The notes beneath the pieces were generated by a model, which made no database searches, was not told the DNA's origin, and worked only from the letters and a program-made list of their open reading frames with translations. Below, piece after piece: positions 23,106-32,561 of a DNA stretch of 64,000 nucleotides (position 1 is its first letter; every line of letters starts with the position of its first letter). The translations under genes were made by a program, and so were the position numbers. Source of the stretch: Pseudomonas fluorescens (GTDB lineage: Bacteria > Pseudomonadota > Gammaproteobacteria > Pseudomonadales > Pseudomonadaceae); NCBI RefSeq assembly GCF_000967965.1, contig NZ_LACC01000012.1, positions 124,662-188,661 on the forward strand. The letters run 5' to 3'.

Positions 23106-24556
23106 TGCGTTTATCCGAGTTGAAGTCCGCCGGCCGCAATCCGGCGTTGCCGCTGAGCGTTTCGCTGGCTGATGCCGCCGGCCCCGCCGAACTGCAACTG
23201 CTGAGCCTGTTGCGGGTGTTGCCGGGGCAGCGTTATGTCGGTGCCGGCGTCTGGCGTGGCCGGCCGGTGTTGGCCAAATTGCTGGTTGGCAGCAAGGCCG
23301 CACGGCATTTTCAGCGTGAACTGGACGGCGTGCGCCTGCTCTCTGCACAAGGGCTGACCACGCCGCAGCTGTTGGCCGATGGCCTGAAAGAAGGCGAGGG
23401 TGGCTGGCTGCTGTTTGATTTCCTTGAGCATGCCGAGAGCCTTGGTGACACCTGGAAGCAGGTTGAGCAGCAGCCCGTGCTGTCCGATGGACAAGGGGCT
23501 GTGCTGGCCGAGGCGTTGGGTGCAATCGGTCAGATGCATCGCAAGGGCCTGTGGCAGGAAGACCTGCACCTGGACAACTTGCTGCGCCAGGGCGGTCGCC
23601 TGTACCTGATCGATGGCGCGGGCATCTGCTGCGAGACGCCTGGCCAGCCGCTGTCCCGGCAGAAGGTCCTGGAAAACCTCGGGGTGTTCTTCGCCCAGTT
23701 GCCGAAGTCGATCGAACCCTTCATTGAAGAGTTGCTGGTGTATTACCTGCTCAGCAACGGCGAACACGCCTTGCCTATGGAAGCGTTGCAAAAGCAGATC
23801 GACAAGGTCCGCAGCTGGCGCCTCAAGGACTTCCTGATCAAGGTCGGCCGCGAGTGCACGCTGTTCAGCGTCCAGCGCGGGGCGTTCGGCTTGCGGGCGA
23901 TTCGCCGCGAGGAAGAAGCGGCCATGCTGCCGGTGCTGGAGCAGGCTGACGCCTTGCTCGATCAGGGGCATCTGTACAAGACCGGCGGTGCGGCGAGCGT
24001 CGGCAAGGTCGAGGTGGATGGCCGCACGCTGGTGATAAAGCGCTACAACATCAAGGGTTTTGCCCACTGGCTCAAGCGTTTCTGGCGCCCGAGCCGGGCC
24101 TGGCATTCCTGGCGCGAAGGCAATCGCCTGGCGTTCCTCGGGATTGCCACGCCCAAGCCGCTGGCGTTGCTGGAAAAGCGTTTCCTGTGGCTGCGCAGCC
24201 GGGCTTACCTGATCACCGAGTACCTGCCGGGGCCGGACATCATCGAGCGTTTTGCGCCGTATGTGGAGCGTGGCGATGCACCGGAAGCCGAGTTGGCGGC
24301 ACTGGATCATTTGTTCGCCGAGTTGATTCGTCTACGCATCAGCCATGGCGACTTCAAGGGACATAACCTGTTCTGGCAGCAGGATCACTGGGCGTTGATC
24401 GACCTCGATTCGATGTGCCGGCACGGCTCCCTCGGCAGCTTCGCCCCGGCGTATGCCAGGGATCGCGCGCGGTTCATGCGCAATTGGCCTGAAGGCAGTG
24501 CCCTTTATCAGGTCATCGATCAGCGTTTGCCCAAGGACATCTCCAGCGCGGCCTGA
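23105..24556 (+). CDS. Tandem double-kinase protein of the LPS core cluster
   Basis: 483 aa from the ATG at 23105, which overlaps the preceding stop by one base. Two kinase-like halves are visible. The N-terminal half has WQEDLHLDN (Asp153, Asn158) and LIDGAG (Asp170). The C-terminal half has LVIKRYN (K312), SHGDFKGHN (Asp416, Asn421) and ALIDLDS (D433). About twice the length of the other kinases here. It probably corresponds to PA5006 in PAO1. One half may act on a core heptose while the other is regulatory, or both may be active; the sequence does not decide. Last gene of the waaF operon before a REPIN. Confidence 0.85.
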   Translation: MRLSELKSAGRNPALPLSVSLADAAGPAELQLLSLLRVLPGQRYVGAGVWRGRPVLAKLLVGSKAARHFQRELDGVRLLSAQGLTTPQLLADGLKEGEGGWLLFDFLEHAESLGDTWKQVEQQPVLSDGQGAVLAEALGAIGQMHRKGLWQEDLHLDNLLRQGGRLYLIDGAGICCETPGQPLSRQKVLENLGVFFAQLPKSIEPFIEELLVYYLLSNGEHALPMEALQKQIDKVRSWRLKDFLIKVGRECTLFSVQRGAFGLRAIRREEEAAMLPVLEQADALLDQGHLYKTGGAASVGKVEVDGRTLVIKRYNIKGFAHWLKRFWRPSRAWHSWREGNRLAFLGIATPKPLALLEKRFLWLRSRAYLITEYLPGPDIIERFAPYVERGDAPEAELAALDHLFAELIRLRISHGDFKGHNLFWQQDHWALIDLDSMCRHGSLGSFAPAYARDRARFMRNWPEGSALYQVIDQRLPKDISSAA

Positions 24557-24575
24557 ATCGGACCTTCGGTACTTT

Positions 24576-24662
24576 CGCGAGCAAGCCCGCTCCCACATAG
24601 CTCTCCAGCGAACACAAAATTTGTGCGCGACATGGATCAAGTGTGGGAGCGGGCTTGCTCCG
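24576..24662. repeat. REPIN after the kinase genes
   Basis: CGCGAGCAAGCCCGCTCCCA from 24576 and the inverted arm TGTGGGAGCGGGCTTGCTC at 24642-24660. TGTGGGAGC family. Probably marks the end of the waaF-kinase transcript. Confidence 0.9.
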
Positions 24663-24808
24663 GGCGGCGTTCCGACGAAGGGGCCGGAACTGCCAACCGA
24701 GAAGGGCGACAGGTTCTTGTGAACCGTCCTACGCGATCTTGGGAAGTCATGAGCTGTGGCTGAAACCGCCCCGATGCTAGTTTGCCTGACGTTCTCGGAG
24801 GGCAGGCT

Positions 24809-25144
24809 GTGACGATCAAAATGGCAGTTTCAGCGGGTGTTTTATCAGTGTCGCTAACGGGCTGCGGGACCGCTGCCACCGTCCTGCAGGATGAGGCCGA
24901 CGCAGCGCGGGGGTTACGCAGGCAAAAGACCTATTGCCAGTCCATTCCCCGGGTCTACAGCGGCCTCGCTTACGACTTCTGTGTGTTAAATGCTCCGCCA
25001 GACCCTACGGGTATCCTTGTGCCGCTGGTTTTGGTGGACCTGGTCGTGTCTGGCGCGCTGGATACCGTTGTCTTGCCGTACACGATTTACCGGCAAAGCG
25101 TGGACGGTAGTATCTCCATCTATTGGCGACCTGTGCGCGGATAA
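24809..25144 (+). CDS. Small lipoprotein, YceK/YidQ-like
   Basis: 111 aa from the GTG at 24809, chosen because GGAGG (24797-24801) sits 7 nt upstream; an ATG at 24821 is the alternative. A short signal peptide ends in the lipobox LTGC (Cys19), so it is predicted to be lipid-anchored in the envelope. Downstream, YCQSIPRVYSGLAYDFC and LDTVVLPYTIYRQ match the YceK/YidQ (DUF1375) pattern. Function unknown. It sits alone between a REPIN and the wapO promoter region. Confidence 0.75.
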   Translation: MTIKMAVSAGVLSVSLTGCGTAATVLQDEADAARGLRRQKTYCQSIPRVYSGLAYDFCVLNAPPDPTGILVPLVLVDLVVSGALDTVVLPYTIYRQSVDGSISIYWRPVRG

Positions 25145-25213
25145 AAAATGCCGCGAGGCCCCGGCCGTAGTTGCATGCCGCTTGCAGCTAGAGGTTTGCC
25201 GCCGCTTTTACGC

Positions 25214-25282
25214 TATAATCCCGCCCTTTAGCTGTCTCTCGCCCCTTGCGAGGGCACATTAATTTTTGAGGCGCTTGCGCCT
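25214..25282 (+). promoter_or_regulatory. Promoter -10 and structured leader of wapO
   Basis: A consensus TATAAT is at 25214-25219; no good -35 lies 17 bp upstream. The following leader has CTCGC/GCGAG (25238-25242 with 25248-25252) and AGGCGC-TT-GCGCCT (25269-25282). The second hairpin ends 28 bp before the wapO GTG. The box and hairpins are seen; promoter activity and any control by the leader are inferred. Confidence 0.5.
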
Positions 25283-25310
25283 GCATGCAGACTAAAGAGG
25301 CTAGACCCCT

Positions 25311-27068
25311 GTGGCATTGACGATTCTTGGCCTGTCCGGCGCCCTTAGCCATGATCCTTCCGCAGCCCTGTACATCGACGGCAAGCTGGTCGCGGCGGCT
25401 GAAGAGGAGCGCTTCGTACGCGATAAACATGCAAAGAACCGCATGCCCTACGAATCGGCGAAATTCTGCCTGGAACAGGCCGGTATCAAGCCGTCCGACG
25501 TTGACGTGGTCGCGATTCCGTTCGCACCGATCAGCCTGTTCGGCAAGGCCCGCTGGCAGTACGCCAAGCGTTACTGGTACGCCCCGGACCGCGCACTCGA
25601 CGCAATCCTGATGGGTAACCGTCGCTACAAGCGCTATCGCAACAAGATCGTCTGGTGCCTGGAGCAACTGGGTTTTGATCCGAAGAAGATCAAGATCGAG
25701 CCGGTCGAACACCACCTGGCCCACGCCTCCAGCGCTTATCACTGCTCCGGTTTCAAAGAGAAAACCGCGATCCTGGGCATCGACGGCAAGGGCGAGTACG
25801 CCACGACCTTCTTCGGTTACGGCGAAAACGGCAAGATCCACAAGATCAAGGAATTCTTCGATCCGGACTCCCTCGGCGGCCTGTACGGCGCGATCACCGA
25901 GTTCCTCGGTTTCGATATGCTCGACGGTGAGTTCAAGGTCATGGGCATGGCGCCGTACGGCGACGCCAGCAAATACGATTTCTCGCGCCTGGCTTCGTTC
26001 GAAAACGGCGAGCTGGTGATCAACACCGACTACGCCAACGTCATCGGCCTGCGTCGCTACAAAGAGAAGGGCAAGGGTTACTACTTCTCGCCGAAGCTGA
26101 TCGAGTGGCTGGGTCCAAAGCGCGAAGGCGACATCGCCGACGAGCCTTACATCCACTACGCCGCCAGCATTCAAGCGCTGTTCGAAAAAATTGCGCTGCA
26201 GATGATCGACTACTACCTGGGCAACGTGCTCAAGGAAACCGGCAAACTGGCCTACGCCGGTGGCTGTGCGTTGAACGTCAAGCTCAACCAGAAAATCATC
26301 GCCCGTGACGACGTCAAAGAGCTGTTCGTACAGCCGGCATCCGGCGACGCCGGTACCGCAGTGGGCGCGGCAGCCTATGTGTCCCACGCCCGTGGCGTAC
26401 CGGTCGAGAAGATGGAACACGTCTACCTCGGCCCGTCGTACAGCAACGAAGACGTGATTGCCGCATGCGCCCGTCACGAGAACAAGCCGACGTGGCGCAA
26501 GCTCGACAACATGCCGGAGCAGATCGCCAAAATCATGGTCGATGGCAACCCGGTGGCCTGGTTCCAGGGCCGCATGGAGTTTGGTCCGCGTGCGCTGGGC
26601 GGTCGTTCGATCATTGGTTGCCCGAGCATTCCCGGCGTGGCTGACCGCATCAACCACCAGATCAAGTTCCGCGAGCGCTGGAGGCCTTTCTGCCCGTCGA
26701 TGCTCGATACCGTCGCTCCGCAGATGATCAAGATCGATCACCCGGCTCCGTTCATGACCTTCACCTTCGAAGTGGCGGAAGAGTGGAAGACCCGCGTGCC
26801 GGAAGTCGTCCACGAAGACGGCACCTCCCGCGCCCAGGTGCTCAAGCGCGAATACAACCCGCGTTACTACGACATGATGAAAGCGTTGGAAGTGCTCACC
26901 GGCAACGGTGTGTCGCTGAACACCTCGCTCAACCGTCGTGGCGAGCCGATGATCTGCTCGCCGACCGACGCCCTGAACATGTTCTTCGGCTCGGATCTAC
27001 AGTATCTGATCATGGAAGATATCCTGGTGGTCAAAGAGGGCGCGAACGCCTATGACACGTTCGGCTGA
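25311..27068 (+). CDS. wapO: LPS core O-carbamoyltransferase
   Basis: 585 aa, NodU/CmcH carbamoyltransferase family. Transfers carbamoyl from carbamoyl phosphate; in P. aeruginosa this gene (PA5005) is linked to carbamoylation of a core heptose. Visible: N-terminal LGLSGALSHDPSAALYIDGKL, metal-binding HHLAHASSAY near residue 138, GIDGKGEYATT, and the C-terminal GPRALGGRSI near residue 425. GTG start after AAGAGG about 10 nt upstream. It overlaps the next gene by 17 nt and starts the second core operon. Confidence 0.88.
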   Translation: MALTILGLSGALSHDPSAALYIDGKLVAAAEEERFVRDKHAKNRMPYESAKFCLEQAGIKPSDVDVVAIPFAPISLFGKARWQYAKRYWYAPDRALDAILMGNRRYKRYRNKIVWCLEQLGFDPKKIKIEPVEHHLAHASSAYHCSGFKEKTAILGIDGKGEYATTFFGYGENGKIHKIKEFFDPDSLGGLYGAITEFLGFDMLDGEFKVMGMAPYGDASKYDFSRLASFENGELVINTDYANVIGLRRYKEKGKGYYFSPKLIEWLGPKREGDIADEPYIHYAASIQALFEKIALQMIDYYLGNVLKETGKLAYAGGCALNVKLNQKIIARDDVKELFVQPASGDAGTAVGAAAYVSHARGVPVEKMEHVYLGPSYSNEDVIAACARHENKPTWRKLDNMPEQIAKIMVDGNPVAWFQGRMEFGPRALGGRSIIGCPSIPGVADRINHQIKFRERWRPFCPSMLDTVAPQMIKIDHPAPFMTFTFEVAEEWKTRVPEVVHEDGTSRAQVLKREYNPRYYDMMKALEVLTGNGVSLNTSLNRRGEPMICSPTDALNMFFGSDLQYLIMEDILVVKEGANAYDTFG

Positions 27069-28182
27069 ACGCCATGTGCTGCAGTTCTGCCACGGCTATG
27101 ACGGGCCGTTCCTCGACTGCGCACGGCAGTACGCCAGCCTGTTCGCGGGGGCCGGTTATCGCGTGACCACGGTGTTTCTCACCGGGGTTGCCGACACCGA
27201 AGTCGCTGCGGGCTGTGCTTGCGATGAAGTGCTGTTCATGGAGTACAGCTCCAAGGCCATTCGTGGCCTGAAGCTGGGCGCCATCGGCGATCTGCGCAAG
27301 ATCGCCGCTTCGCGCAACTTCAGTTTCTGCATCGCCCACCGCTTCAAGCCGATCTATATCGCCTTGCTCGGCACGTCGTTGCCGGTCATTGGCGTGCATC
27401 ACGCTTTTGACGATTACAAGCGTGGCAGCCGCAAACTGTTCGCGCATATTTTCCGCAAGCGTTTGAGTCTGCTCGGTGTGTCCGACGCTGTGCGCGACGA
27501 CATGCGCCAATGCCTGCCGAAGTGGCCGGCTTCGCGGATCCAGACCTTGTATAACCGTATCGATGTGGACGCCTTGCAGGCGACCCAGGTGTCGGCTCGC
27601 GAGGCCCGGGAAACCCTCGGTTTGTCGGCGGATGCCTGGATCGTCGGCAACGTCGGACGGCTGCATCCGGACAAGGACCAGGCCACGCTGCTGCAGGGTT
27701 TCGCCGAGGCGCTGCCGGGTTTGCCCGCCAACAGCCAGTTGGTGATTCTCGGCAAGGGGCGCCTGGAGGAGAACCTCAAGGCCCAAGCCCGGGAGCTAGG
27801 TATCGGTGACCGGGTTCTGTTCCTCGGTCAGGTGCCGGATGCGCGTAACTACTTCCGGGCCTTCGATGTGTTCGCCCTGAGTTCCGATCATGAACCGTTC
27901 GGCATGGTGCTGCTGGAGGCCATGGCCGCTGGCGTTCCATTGCTCGCCACGGCGTGCGGCGGAGCGAAAGAGGTGGTCGAAGGCGTGGGCATCCTGTTCC
28001 CGTTGGGCGATGCCGAGCGTCTGGCCCAAGGGCTGCAACATCTGGCCGGCATGGATGATCAGCAACGCCGGCAGTGTGCCGAGTTGATGCTCGAGCGCTT
28101 GCGCGAACGCTTTTCCGACCGCGCAGTACGCGATGCTTTCTGGCACTTGCCGCACGTTACCGAACTGGCACAGAGGGGCTGA
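27052..28182 (+). CDS. wapH: Core glycosyltransferase WapH-type (GT4)
   Basis: 376 aa. The C-terminal Rossmann domain has VGNVGRLHPDKDQATLLQGF and SSDHEPFGMVLLEAMAAGVPLLAT, the GT4 E-x7-E motif. The position after wapO equals PA5004 (wapH, a core glucosyltransferase) in PAO1, and that is the main basis for the name. Starts inside the end of wapO (17-nt overlap) and its last base overlaps the next ATG. Confidence 0.75.
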   Translation: MTRSAERHVLQFCHGYDGPFLDCARQYASLFAGAGYRVTTVFLTGVADTEVAAGCACDEVLFMEYSSKAIRGLKLGAIGDLRKIAASRNFSFCIAHRFKPIYIALLGTSLPVIGVHHAFDDYKRGSRKLFAHIFRKRLSLLGVSDAVRDDMRQCLPKWPASRIQTLYNRIDVDALQATQVSAREARETLGLSADAWIVGNVGRLHPDKDQATLLQGFAEALPGLPANSQLVILGKGRLEENLKAQARELGIGDRVLFLGQVPDARNYFRAFDVFALSSDHEPFGMVLLEAMAAGVPLLATACGGAKEVVEGVGILFPLGDAERLAQGLQHLAGMDDQQRRQCAELMLERLRERFSDRAVRDAFWHLPHVTELAQRG

Positions 28183-29078
28183 TGCTCAACCGATTTCAAG
28201 GCTGGCGCGAGCGTGGCTGGGCGGTAGTCGACGCCTCGACTTACACCGAATCCTGGCAGCGTTATGGCGGCAGCGTCGCGACGCATCCCATGGTGGTCGA
28301 GCGACTGGCGCAACTGGCTGACATTCCGGTGCGTTACCTTGCCTGGGTGCAGGGCGATGAGGTCAAGGCGGCGATCCCGACCTGGGGTCGCGACCTGGCC
28401 TTGTCCAAGGACGTACTCAAGCGTCGCGGCAAAAAAGGTCTGTTCGACCTGGGCAACGCCGAAATCATCCTGCCGGCCGCTGCCGATACCCAGGCGCCTT
28501 TGCGCCATCGCGCGCGGTATCTGTCGGCGCTGAACGAAGGTCGTTTCACTGGCATCAGGTTGCAGACCGAACAACTGGCCATGGCCCGCACGCCCGAAGA
28601 ACTGTCGAAAAAATTTCGCTATAACCAGCGCCGCGAATTGCGCTTGCTGGAGGAGGCCGGCGGTGTGGTGCGGCCGGTGTCCGAATTTTCCAGCGCTGAG
28701 CTGGCGGCGATTTATTGCGACCTGTTCCAGCGCCGCTGGGGTTTCCCGGCGACGGGTGCCGAACGCATGGCCGAGGTCATCGAGTTACTGCGCGAGTTGC
28801 TGATCGGTTCGGTGATTTTCCTCAATGATGCTCCGATTGCGATTCAACTGGTGTACCGAGTCGAAACCCCGCAGTGGATCAGCGTCGAGTACATCAACGG
28901 CGGGGTCGATCCCGAGACTCGCGATTTCAGCCCTGGCAGTGTGTTGAGTTTCCTCAATACGCAAAGTGCCTGGGAGCATGCCCGGGCGCAGGACAAACCG
29001 TTGCGCTTTTCCTTCGGTCGCGCCGACCGTGAATACAAGGATCGCTGGTGCAACCCCGTGCCGGTCTTCACCGTATGA
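28182..29078 (+). CDS. Mig-14-like protein (antimicrobial peptide resistance family)
   Basis: 298 aa from the ATG at 28182, overlapping the wapH stop by one base. The sequence fits the Mig-14 family (PA5003 in PAO1), an acyltransferase-like (GNAT/FemX-like) fold linked to resistance to cationic peptides and polymyxin. Visible features are KKFRYNQRRELRLLEE near residue 146, the GNAT-like core AIQLVYRVETPQWISVEYINGG near 225, and FSFGRADREYKDRWC at the end. No signal peptide. The next gene overlaps by 4 nt. Confidence 0.8.
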   Translation: MLNRFQGWRERGWAVVDASTYTESWQRYGGSVATHPMVVERLAQLADIPVRYLAWVQGDEVKAAIPTWGRDLALSKDVLKRRGKKGLFDLGNAEIILPAAADTQAPLRHRARYLSALNEGRFTGIRLQTEQLAMARTPEELSKKFRYNQRRELRLLEEAGGVVRPVSEFSSAELAAIYCDLFQRRWGFPATGAERMAEVIELLRELLIGSVIFLNDAPIAIQLVYRVETPQWISVEYINGGVDPETRDFSPGSVLSFLNTQSAWEHARAQDKPLRFSFGRADREYKDRWCNPVPVFTV

Positions 29079-30529
29079 GCCAAGCCATGAGCCGCAAACA
29101 GCAACTGCTCAAGCGCCATCGGCGCAATAAACGTATCGGCCTGCTGATTGCGCTGGTGCTGTTGATTGTCATGGGTGTGCTGGTGGCTTGGTGGTTGCCG
29201 CTGGTGCTGGCGGTACTGGGCTGGATTGCCCACGAAGCCTGGTTTGCCGACCATCTGTTCTACTCACCGAAAGACGATTACCAGTACAGCTTTCCCCCCT
29301 ACACGCCCCAGCCCAAGGTGCACCTGAACGGTGAACATTTGCGGCTGGACGAGGGCGTGATGCTGGTCGACGACGCGACGCTGGTGCTGGCTCTGCGGGT
29401 GAAAAGCACCTGGCTGGGTCGTTTTTTCGATCCGGTGGTCGAGTTGGCGGGGGGCGAAAACCCTGACCGACAAACCTTCGAACGGGGCGTGAACGGCCTG
29501 CGTTATCTCAATCTCAGTGGTCAGGCTCAGGCGCTGTCCCGTGGTGACCTGCGCTTGCGCGGGCGTTTCTGTCGCGTGTTCGGTGAGCCTGTGCTGTGGG
29601 CACTGGAACATCCGGATTACCGGCGTCAGCGGGTAATGGTCATCGCGCCCCACGCCGATGACGCCGAGCTGGCGGCCTACGGTTTGTACAGTCAGGCCGA
29701 CGAAACCTGGATCGTCACGCTGACAGCGGGCGAAATCGAAGCCGAACACTACCAGCAGATGGGCCTGAGCAAGGTCGATGCGGCCCGTTTGAAAGGCCGC
29801 CTGCGTGCCTGGGACAGCATCGCCGTGCCACGTTGGGCCGGTGTAGCCGAGGCCCGCTGCGTACAACTGGGTTACTTCTGTCTGCAGCTGGCGAGCATGC
29901 AGGCTGCGCCTGCGGTGGCGGCGGGATCGCGGGAAGCAGACCTGAGCGACACCCGGCTGTTCCGTCAGTTGAATCCTTTCGCGCTGCCCGGCGATGCCGA
30001 TGGTGCGCCGACCTGGAACAATCTGCTGGCGGATCTGCGAGAGTTGCTGCTGCGGGCCCGGCCCGAGGTCATCGTCCTGCCGCATCCGACCCTGGATCCG
30101 CATCCCGATCATATCTGCGCCCAGGCGGCAGTCCTCGAAGCCTTGCAAGGCCTGGACTGGCAACCGACCACGCTATTGGGCTATGCCAACCATCTGCACG
30201 ACAACGACCGCTGGCCGATGGGCGATACCGGTGATGGCATCGCCTTACCACCTGCCTTCGATCCGGCCCAGGCGATGCAGCCTTATTGCCTGCCCTTGCC
30301 GCTGGAGCAGCAGCGAGACAAGGCCATGGCGATGGGAATGATGCACGACCTGCAGCCGGCGATGCCGTTCAAGCGTCGCTTGCGTCGGTTGATACAGCGC
30401 TTGTTGGCCGGCCGGTTGCCGCCCACCTATGGCCAGAACGAATTCTTTCGCAAGGCAGTCCGGCGCCACGAGCTTTTGTGGTCCATCAAGCACACACCAG
30501 GCAATGTTTCTCAGCGGGGAGAGTTATGA
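29075..30529 (+). CDS. dnpA: PIG-L family de-N-acetylase DnpA
   Basis: 484 aa. The ATG at 29075 overlaps the previous stop (ATGA); a second ATG 12 bp on is an alternative. One or two transmembrane segments near residues 21-48 anchor it to the membrane. The PIG-L zinc motif is APHADDAELAAYG near residue 192, and the second metal site is DPHPDH near 344. In P. aeruginosa DnpA (PA5002) influences fluoroquinolone-tolerant persisters and is presumed to deacetylate a core sugar. Overlaps the next gene by 4 nt. Confidence 0.85.
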   Translation: MSQAMSRKQQLLKRHRRNKRIGLLIALVLLIVMGVLVAWWLPLVLAVLGWIAHEAWFADHLFYSPKDDYQYSFPPYTPQPKVHLNGEHLRLDEGVMLVDDATLVLALRVKSTWLGRFFDPVVELAGGENPDRQTFERGVNGLRYLNLSGQAQALSRGDLRLRGRFCRVFGEPVLWALEHPDYRRQRVMVIAPHADDAELAAYGLYSQADETWIVTLTAGEIEAEHYQQMGLSKVDAARLKGRLRAWDSIAVPRWAGVAEARCVQLGYFCLQLASMQAAPAVAAGSREADLSDTRLFRQLNPFALPGDADGAPTWNNLLADLRELLLRARPEVIVLPHPTLDPHPDHICAQAAVLEALQGLDWQPTTLLGYANHLHDNDRWPMGDTGDGIALPPAFDPAQAMQPYCLPLPLEQQRDKAMAMGMMHDLQPAMPFKRRLRRLIQRLLAGRLPPTYGQNEFFRKAVRRHELLWSIKHTPGNVSQRGEL

Positions 30530-31680
30530 GTCAGCGGTCAAAGGTCCTGCAACTGCAGCCTGACTACAACGTCAAAGCCCATGATTTCGCCGACCTCGCG
30601 GAGCAAATCGTCAAGGCCCTGCCCAGTGATCGCTATGAAGTGACCGCTGCGTTTCTGCGCGGTAAGCCCGGGTCGGGCGAAGCGGTGAGCCGAGCCGACC
30701 GTTCGGTGTACTTCGAATTTTCAGACAAATCCCTCAAGGGCATGCGCCTGCGGGCCATGTGGCAGCTGTACAAGTTCTGCCGTCGGGAAAAATTCGATGT
30801 GGTGATCTGCAACCGCTTCAAGCCGGTGAACATGATGCTGGCGCTCAACCGCTGGTTGAAAGTGCCGTTATGCATCGGCATTTCCCACGGCTTTGGCGAG
30901 TACGACCGTTTTTACCGGCGCCGCCAGACCCAGCGCCTGATCGATCGTCACTGGCGCTTCGTCGGTGTGTCGCCTGCGGTGAAACAGTATCTGCTGGACT
31001 GTGACTGTGGCTTCACCGACCAGAATACCTACGCCATCACCAATGCCATCGACATCGAGCAGGCCGAAGGTCTGCAACACAGTCGTGAAAAGGCCCGTGA
31101 ACTGTTGGGCATCGATCCGTCAGTGCGGCTGATCGGTGCGTTGGGGCGACTGGTGCCGGTCAAGGGCCATATCTATTTGCTGCAGGCCTTTGCCGCACTC
31201 AAGGACAAATACCCCAATACCCAGCTGGCGATCATTGGTGCCGGCCGTGAAGAGTCGCGCCTGGCGGCGGAAATCGACCGCCTCGGCCTCAGTGGTCGCG
31301 CCCATTTGCTGGGGTTCAAGGAAATTGCCCTGCAGTACATTCGCGCTTTCGATATCTGGACCATGCCCTCCCTGGCCGAAGGCCTCGGGCTGGCGCTGCT
31401 TGAAGGCATGAGCGGGCATTTGCCTGTCATTGCCTCGAACGTGCCGGCCATGTTGCCACTCATCGAGGGTGCCGGTGGCCTGGCGATTACGCCGAAGGAT
31501 GTGCCGACGTTGCAGGCGGCGCTGGACACTTACCTTGGCCTTTCGGATGACGAACTCAAGGCCAAGGGCGAGCAAGCTTTCCGTTATCTGCAGCAACACC
31601 ATGACATCGAGGAGTTCCGTCGCGAATACCTCAATCTGATCGAATCCGGCCTGGAACAGGCCCGCAAGGAACAGCCATGA
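30526..31680 (+). CDS. ssg: Cell-surface sugar glycosyltransferase Ssg (GT4)
   Basis: 384 aa from the ATG at 30526 (ATGA overlap with dnpA); an earlier start at 30286 lies within dnpA. GT4 fold with GALGRLVPVKGHIYLLQAF and the E-x7-E motif in PSLAEGLGLALLEGMSGHLPVIASN. Position equals PA5001 (ssg), whose loss alters LPS, phage sensitivity and motility in pseudomonads (family knowledge). Its TGA overlaps the next ATG. Confidence 0.8.
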   Translation: MSQRSKVLQLQPDYNVKAHDFADLAEQIVKALPSDRYEVTAAFLRGKPGSGEAVSRADRSVYFEFSDKSLKGMRLRAMWQLYKFCRREKFDVVICNRFKPVNMMLALNRWLKVPLCIGISHGFGEYDRFYRRRQTQRLIDRHWRFVGVSPAVKQYLLDCDCGFTDQNTYAITNAIDIEQAEGLQHSREKARELLGIDPSVRLIGALGRLVPVKGHIYLLQAFAALKDKYPNTQLAIIGAGREESRLAAEIDRLGLSGRAHLLGFKEIALQYIRAFDIWTMPSLAEGLGLALLEGMSGHLPVIASNVPAMLPLIEGAGGLAITPKDVPTLQAALDTYLGLSDDELKAKGEQAFRYLQQHHDIEEFRREYLNLIESGLEQARKEQP

Positions 31681-32561
31681 ACGACGCGCAACCCATCGTC
31701 ACGGTCATTATCGCGTCGTACAACCACGCCCCTTACATCGAGGAAAGCATTCTCAGCGTCCTCAACCAGACCTATCAGAACATCGAGTTGCTGGTGGTCG
31801 ACGATGGCTCGAAAGATGACAGCGTCGAGCGGATCAAGGCGTTGCAGGCCATCCATGGTTTCGACTTTCGGGTTCAGGAAAACCAGGGGCTGACCAATAC
31901 CCTCAATGGTGCGATTGCCCGGGCCAAGGGCAGCCTGATCGTGCCGTTCGGTTCGGATGACATCATGTTGCCGGAGCGAATCGCCACCCAGGTCGCGCAT
32001 ATGGACGGCAAGCCCGAGGTCGGCATTTGCGCCGGTAACATCGAATTGATCGATGCCGACGGCAATCTCTATCCCGAGAAGCGCCAGCGCCGGGATGTGC
32101 CGTTCCGTCGCCTGGACTTCGATGACATGTTTCTGGAGCGCAAGCCCTATCCTCCGGCACCCACCCTGATGATCCGCCGCGAAGCGCTGGACAAGGTGGG
32201 CGGGTTCGACCCGACCATTCGCCTGGAAGACTTGCTGATCGAGTTGAAGGTGACCCATGCCGGTTACTTCATCGATGGTCTGAATGTATTGATGGCACGC
32301 TATCGCAAGCATGCCACCAACTCCTACAAGAACCACCGCTTCATGATCGACAGCATCCTGCGCACCTACGCGCTCTTCAGCGATCACCCGCTGTATGACG
32401 AGGTGCGCTACAAGTTTCTCAATTCCATGTTCCTCAAGACCGCCAACCGTGATCGCAAGCTGGCGCGCGAGTTGCTGGCGCAGATTCCGTTCAAGGCCTG
32501 GAACAAGAAAACCTGGCGTGGGCTGGGCCGGATGTATTTCTCACGGCTGGAGAAAGACTGA
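31677..32561 (+). CDS. wapR: Core rhamnosyltransferase WapR-type (GT2)
   Basis: 294 aa, GT2 fold: VTVIIASYNHAPYIEESILSVLNQTYQNIELLVVDDGSKDDS at the N-terminus and GSDDIMLPERI with the DxD-type metal site near residue 98. The place after ssg equals PA5000, where WapR adds the rhamnose that receives O-antigen. The name rests on position and class. Last gene of the plus-strand core operon; a run of nine G (32580-32588) and an imperfect hairpin (32594-32620) follow. Confidence 0.65.
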   Translation: MNDAQPIVTVIIASYNHAPYIEESILSVLNQTYQNIELLVVDDGSKDDSVERIKALQAIHGFDFRVQENQGLTNTLNGAIARAKGSLIVPFGSDDIMLPERIATQVAHMDGKPEVGICAGNIELIDADGNLYPEKRQRRDVPFRRLDFDDMFLERKPYPPAPTLMIRREALDKVGGFDPTIRLEDLLIELKVTHAGYFIDGLNVLMARYRKHATNSYKNHRFMIDSILRTYALFSDHPLYDEVRYKFLNSMFLKTANRDRKLARELLAQIPFKAWNKKTWRGLGRMYFSRLEKD

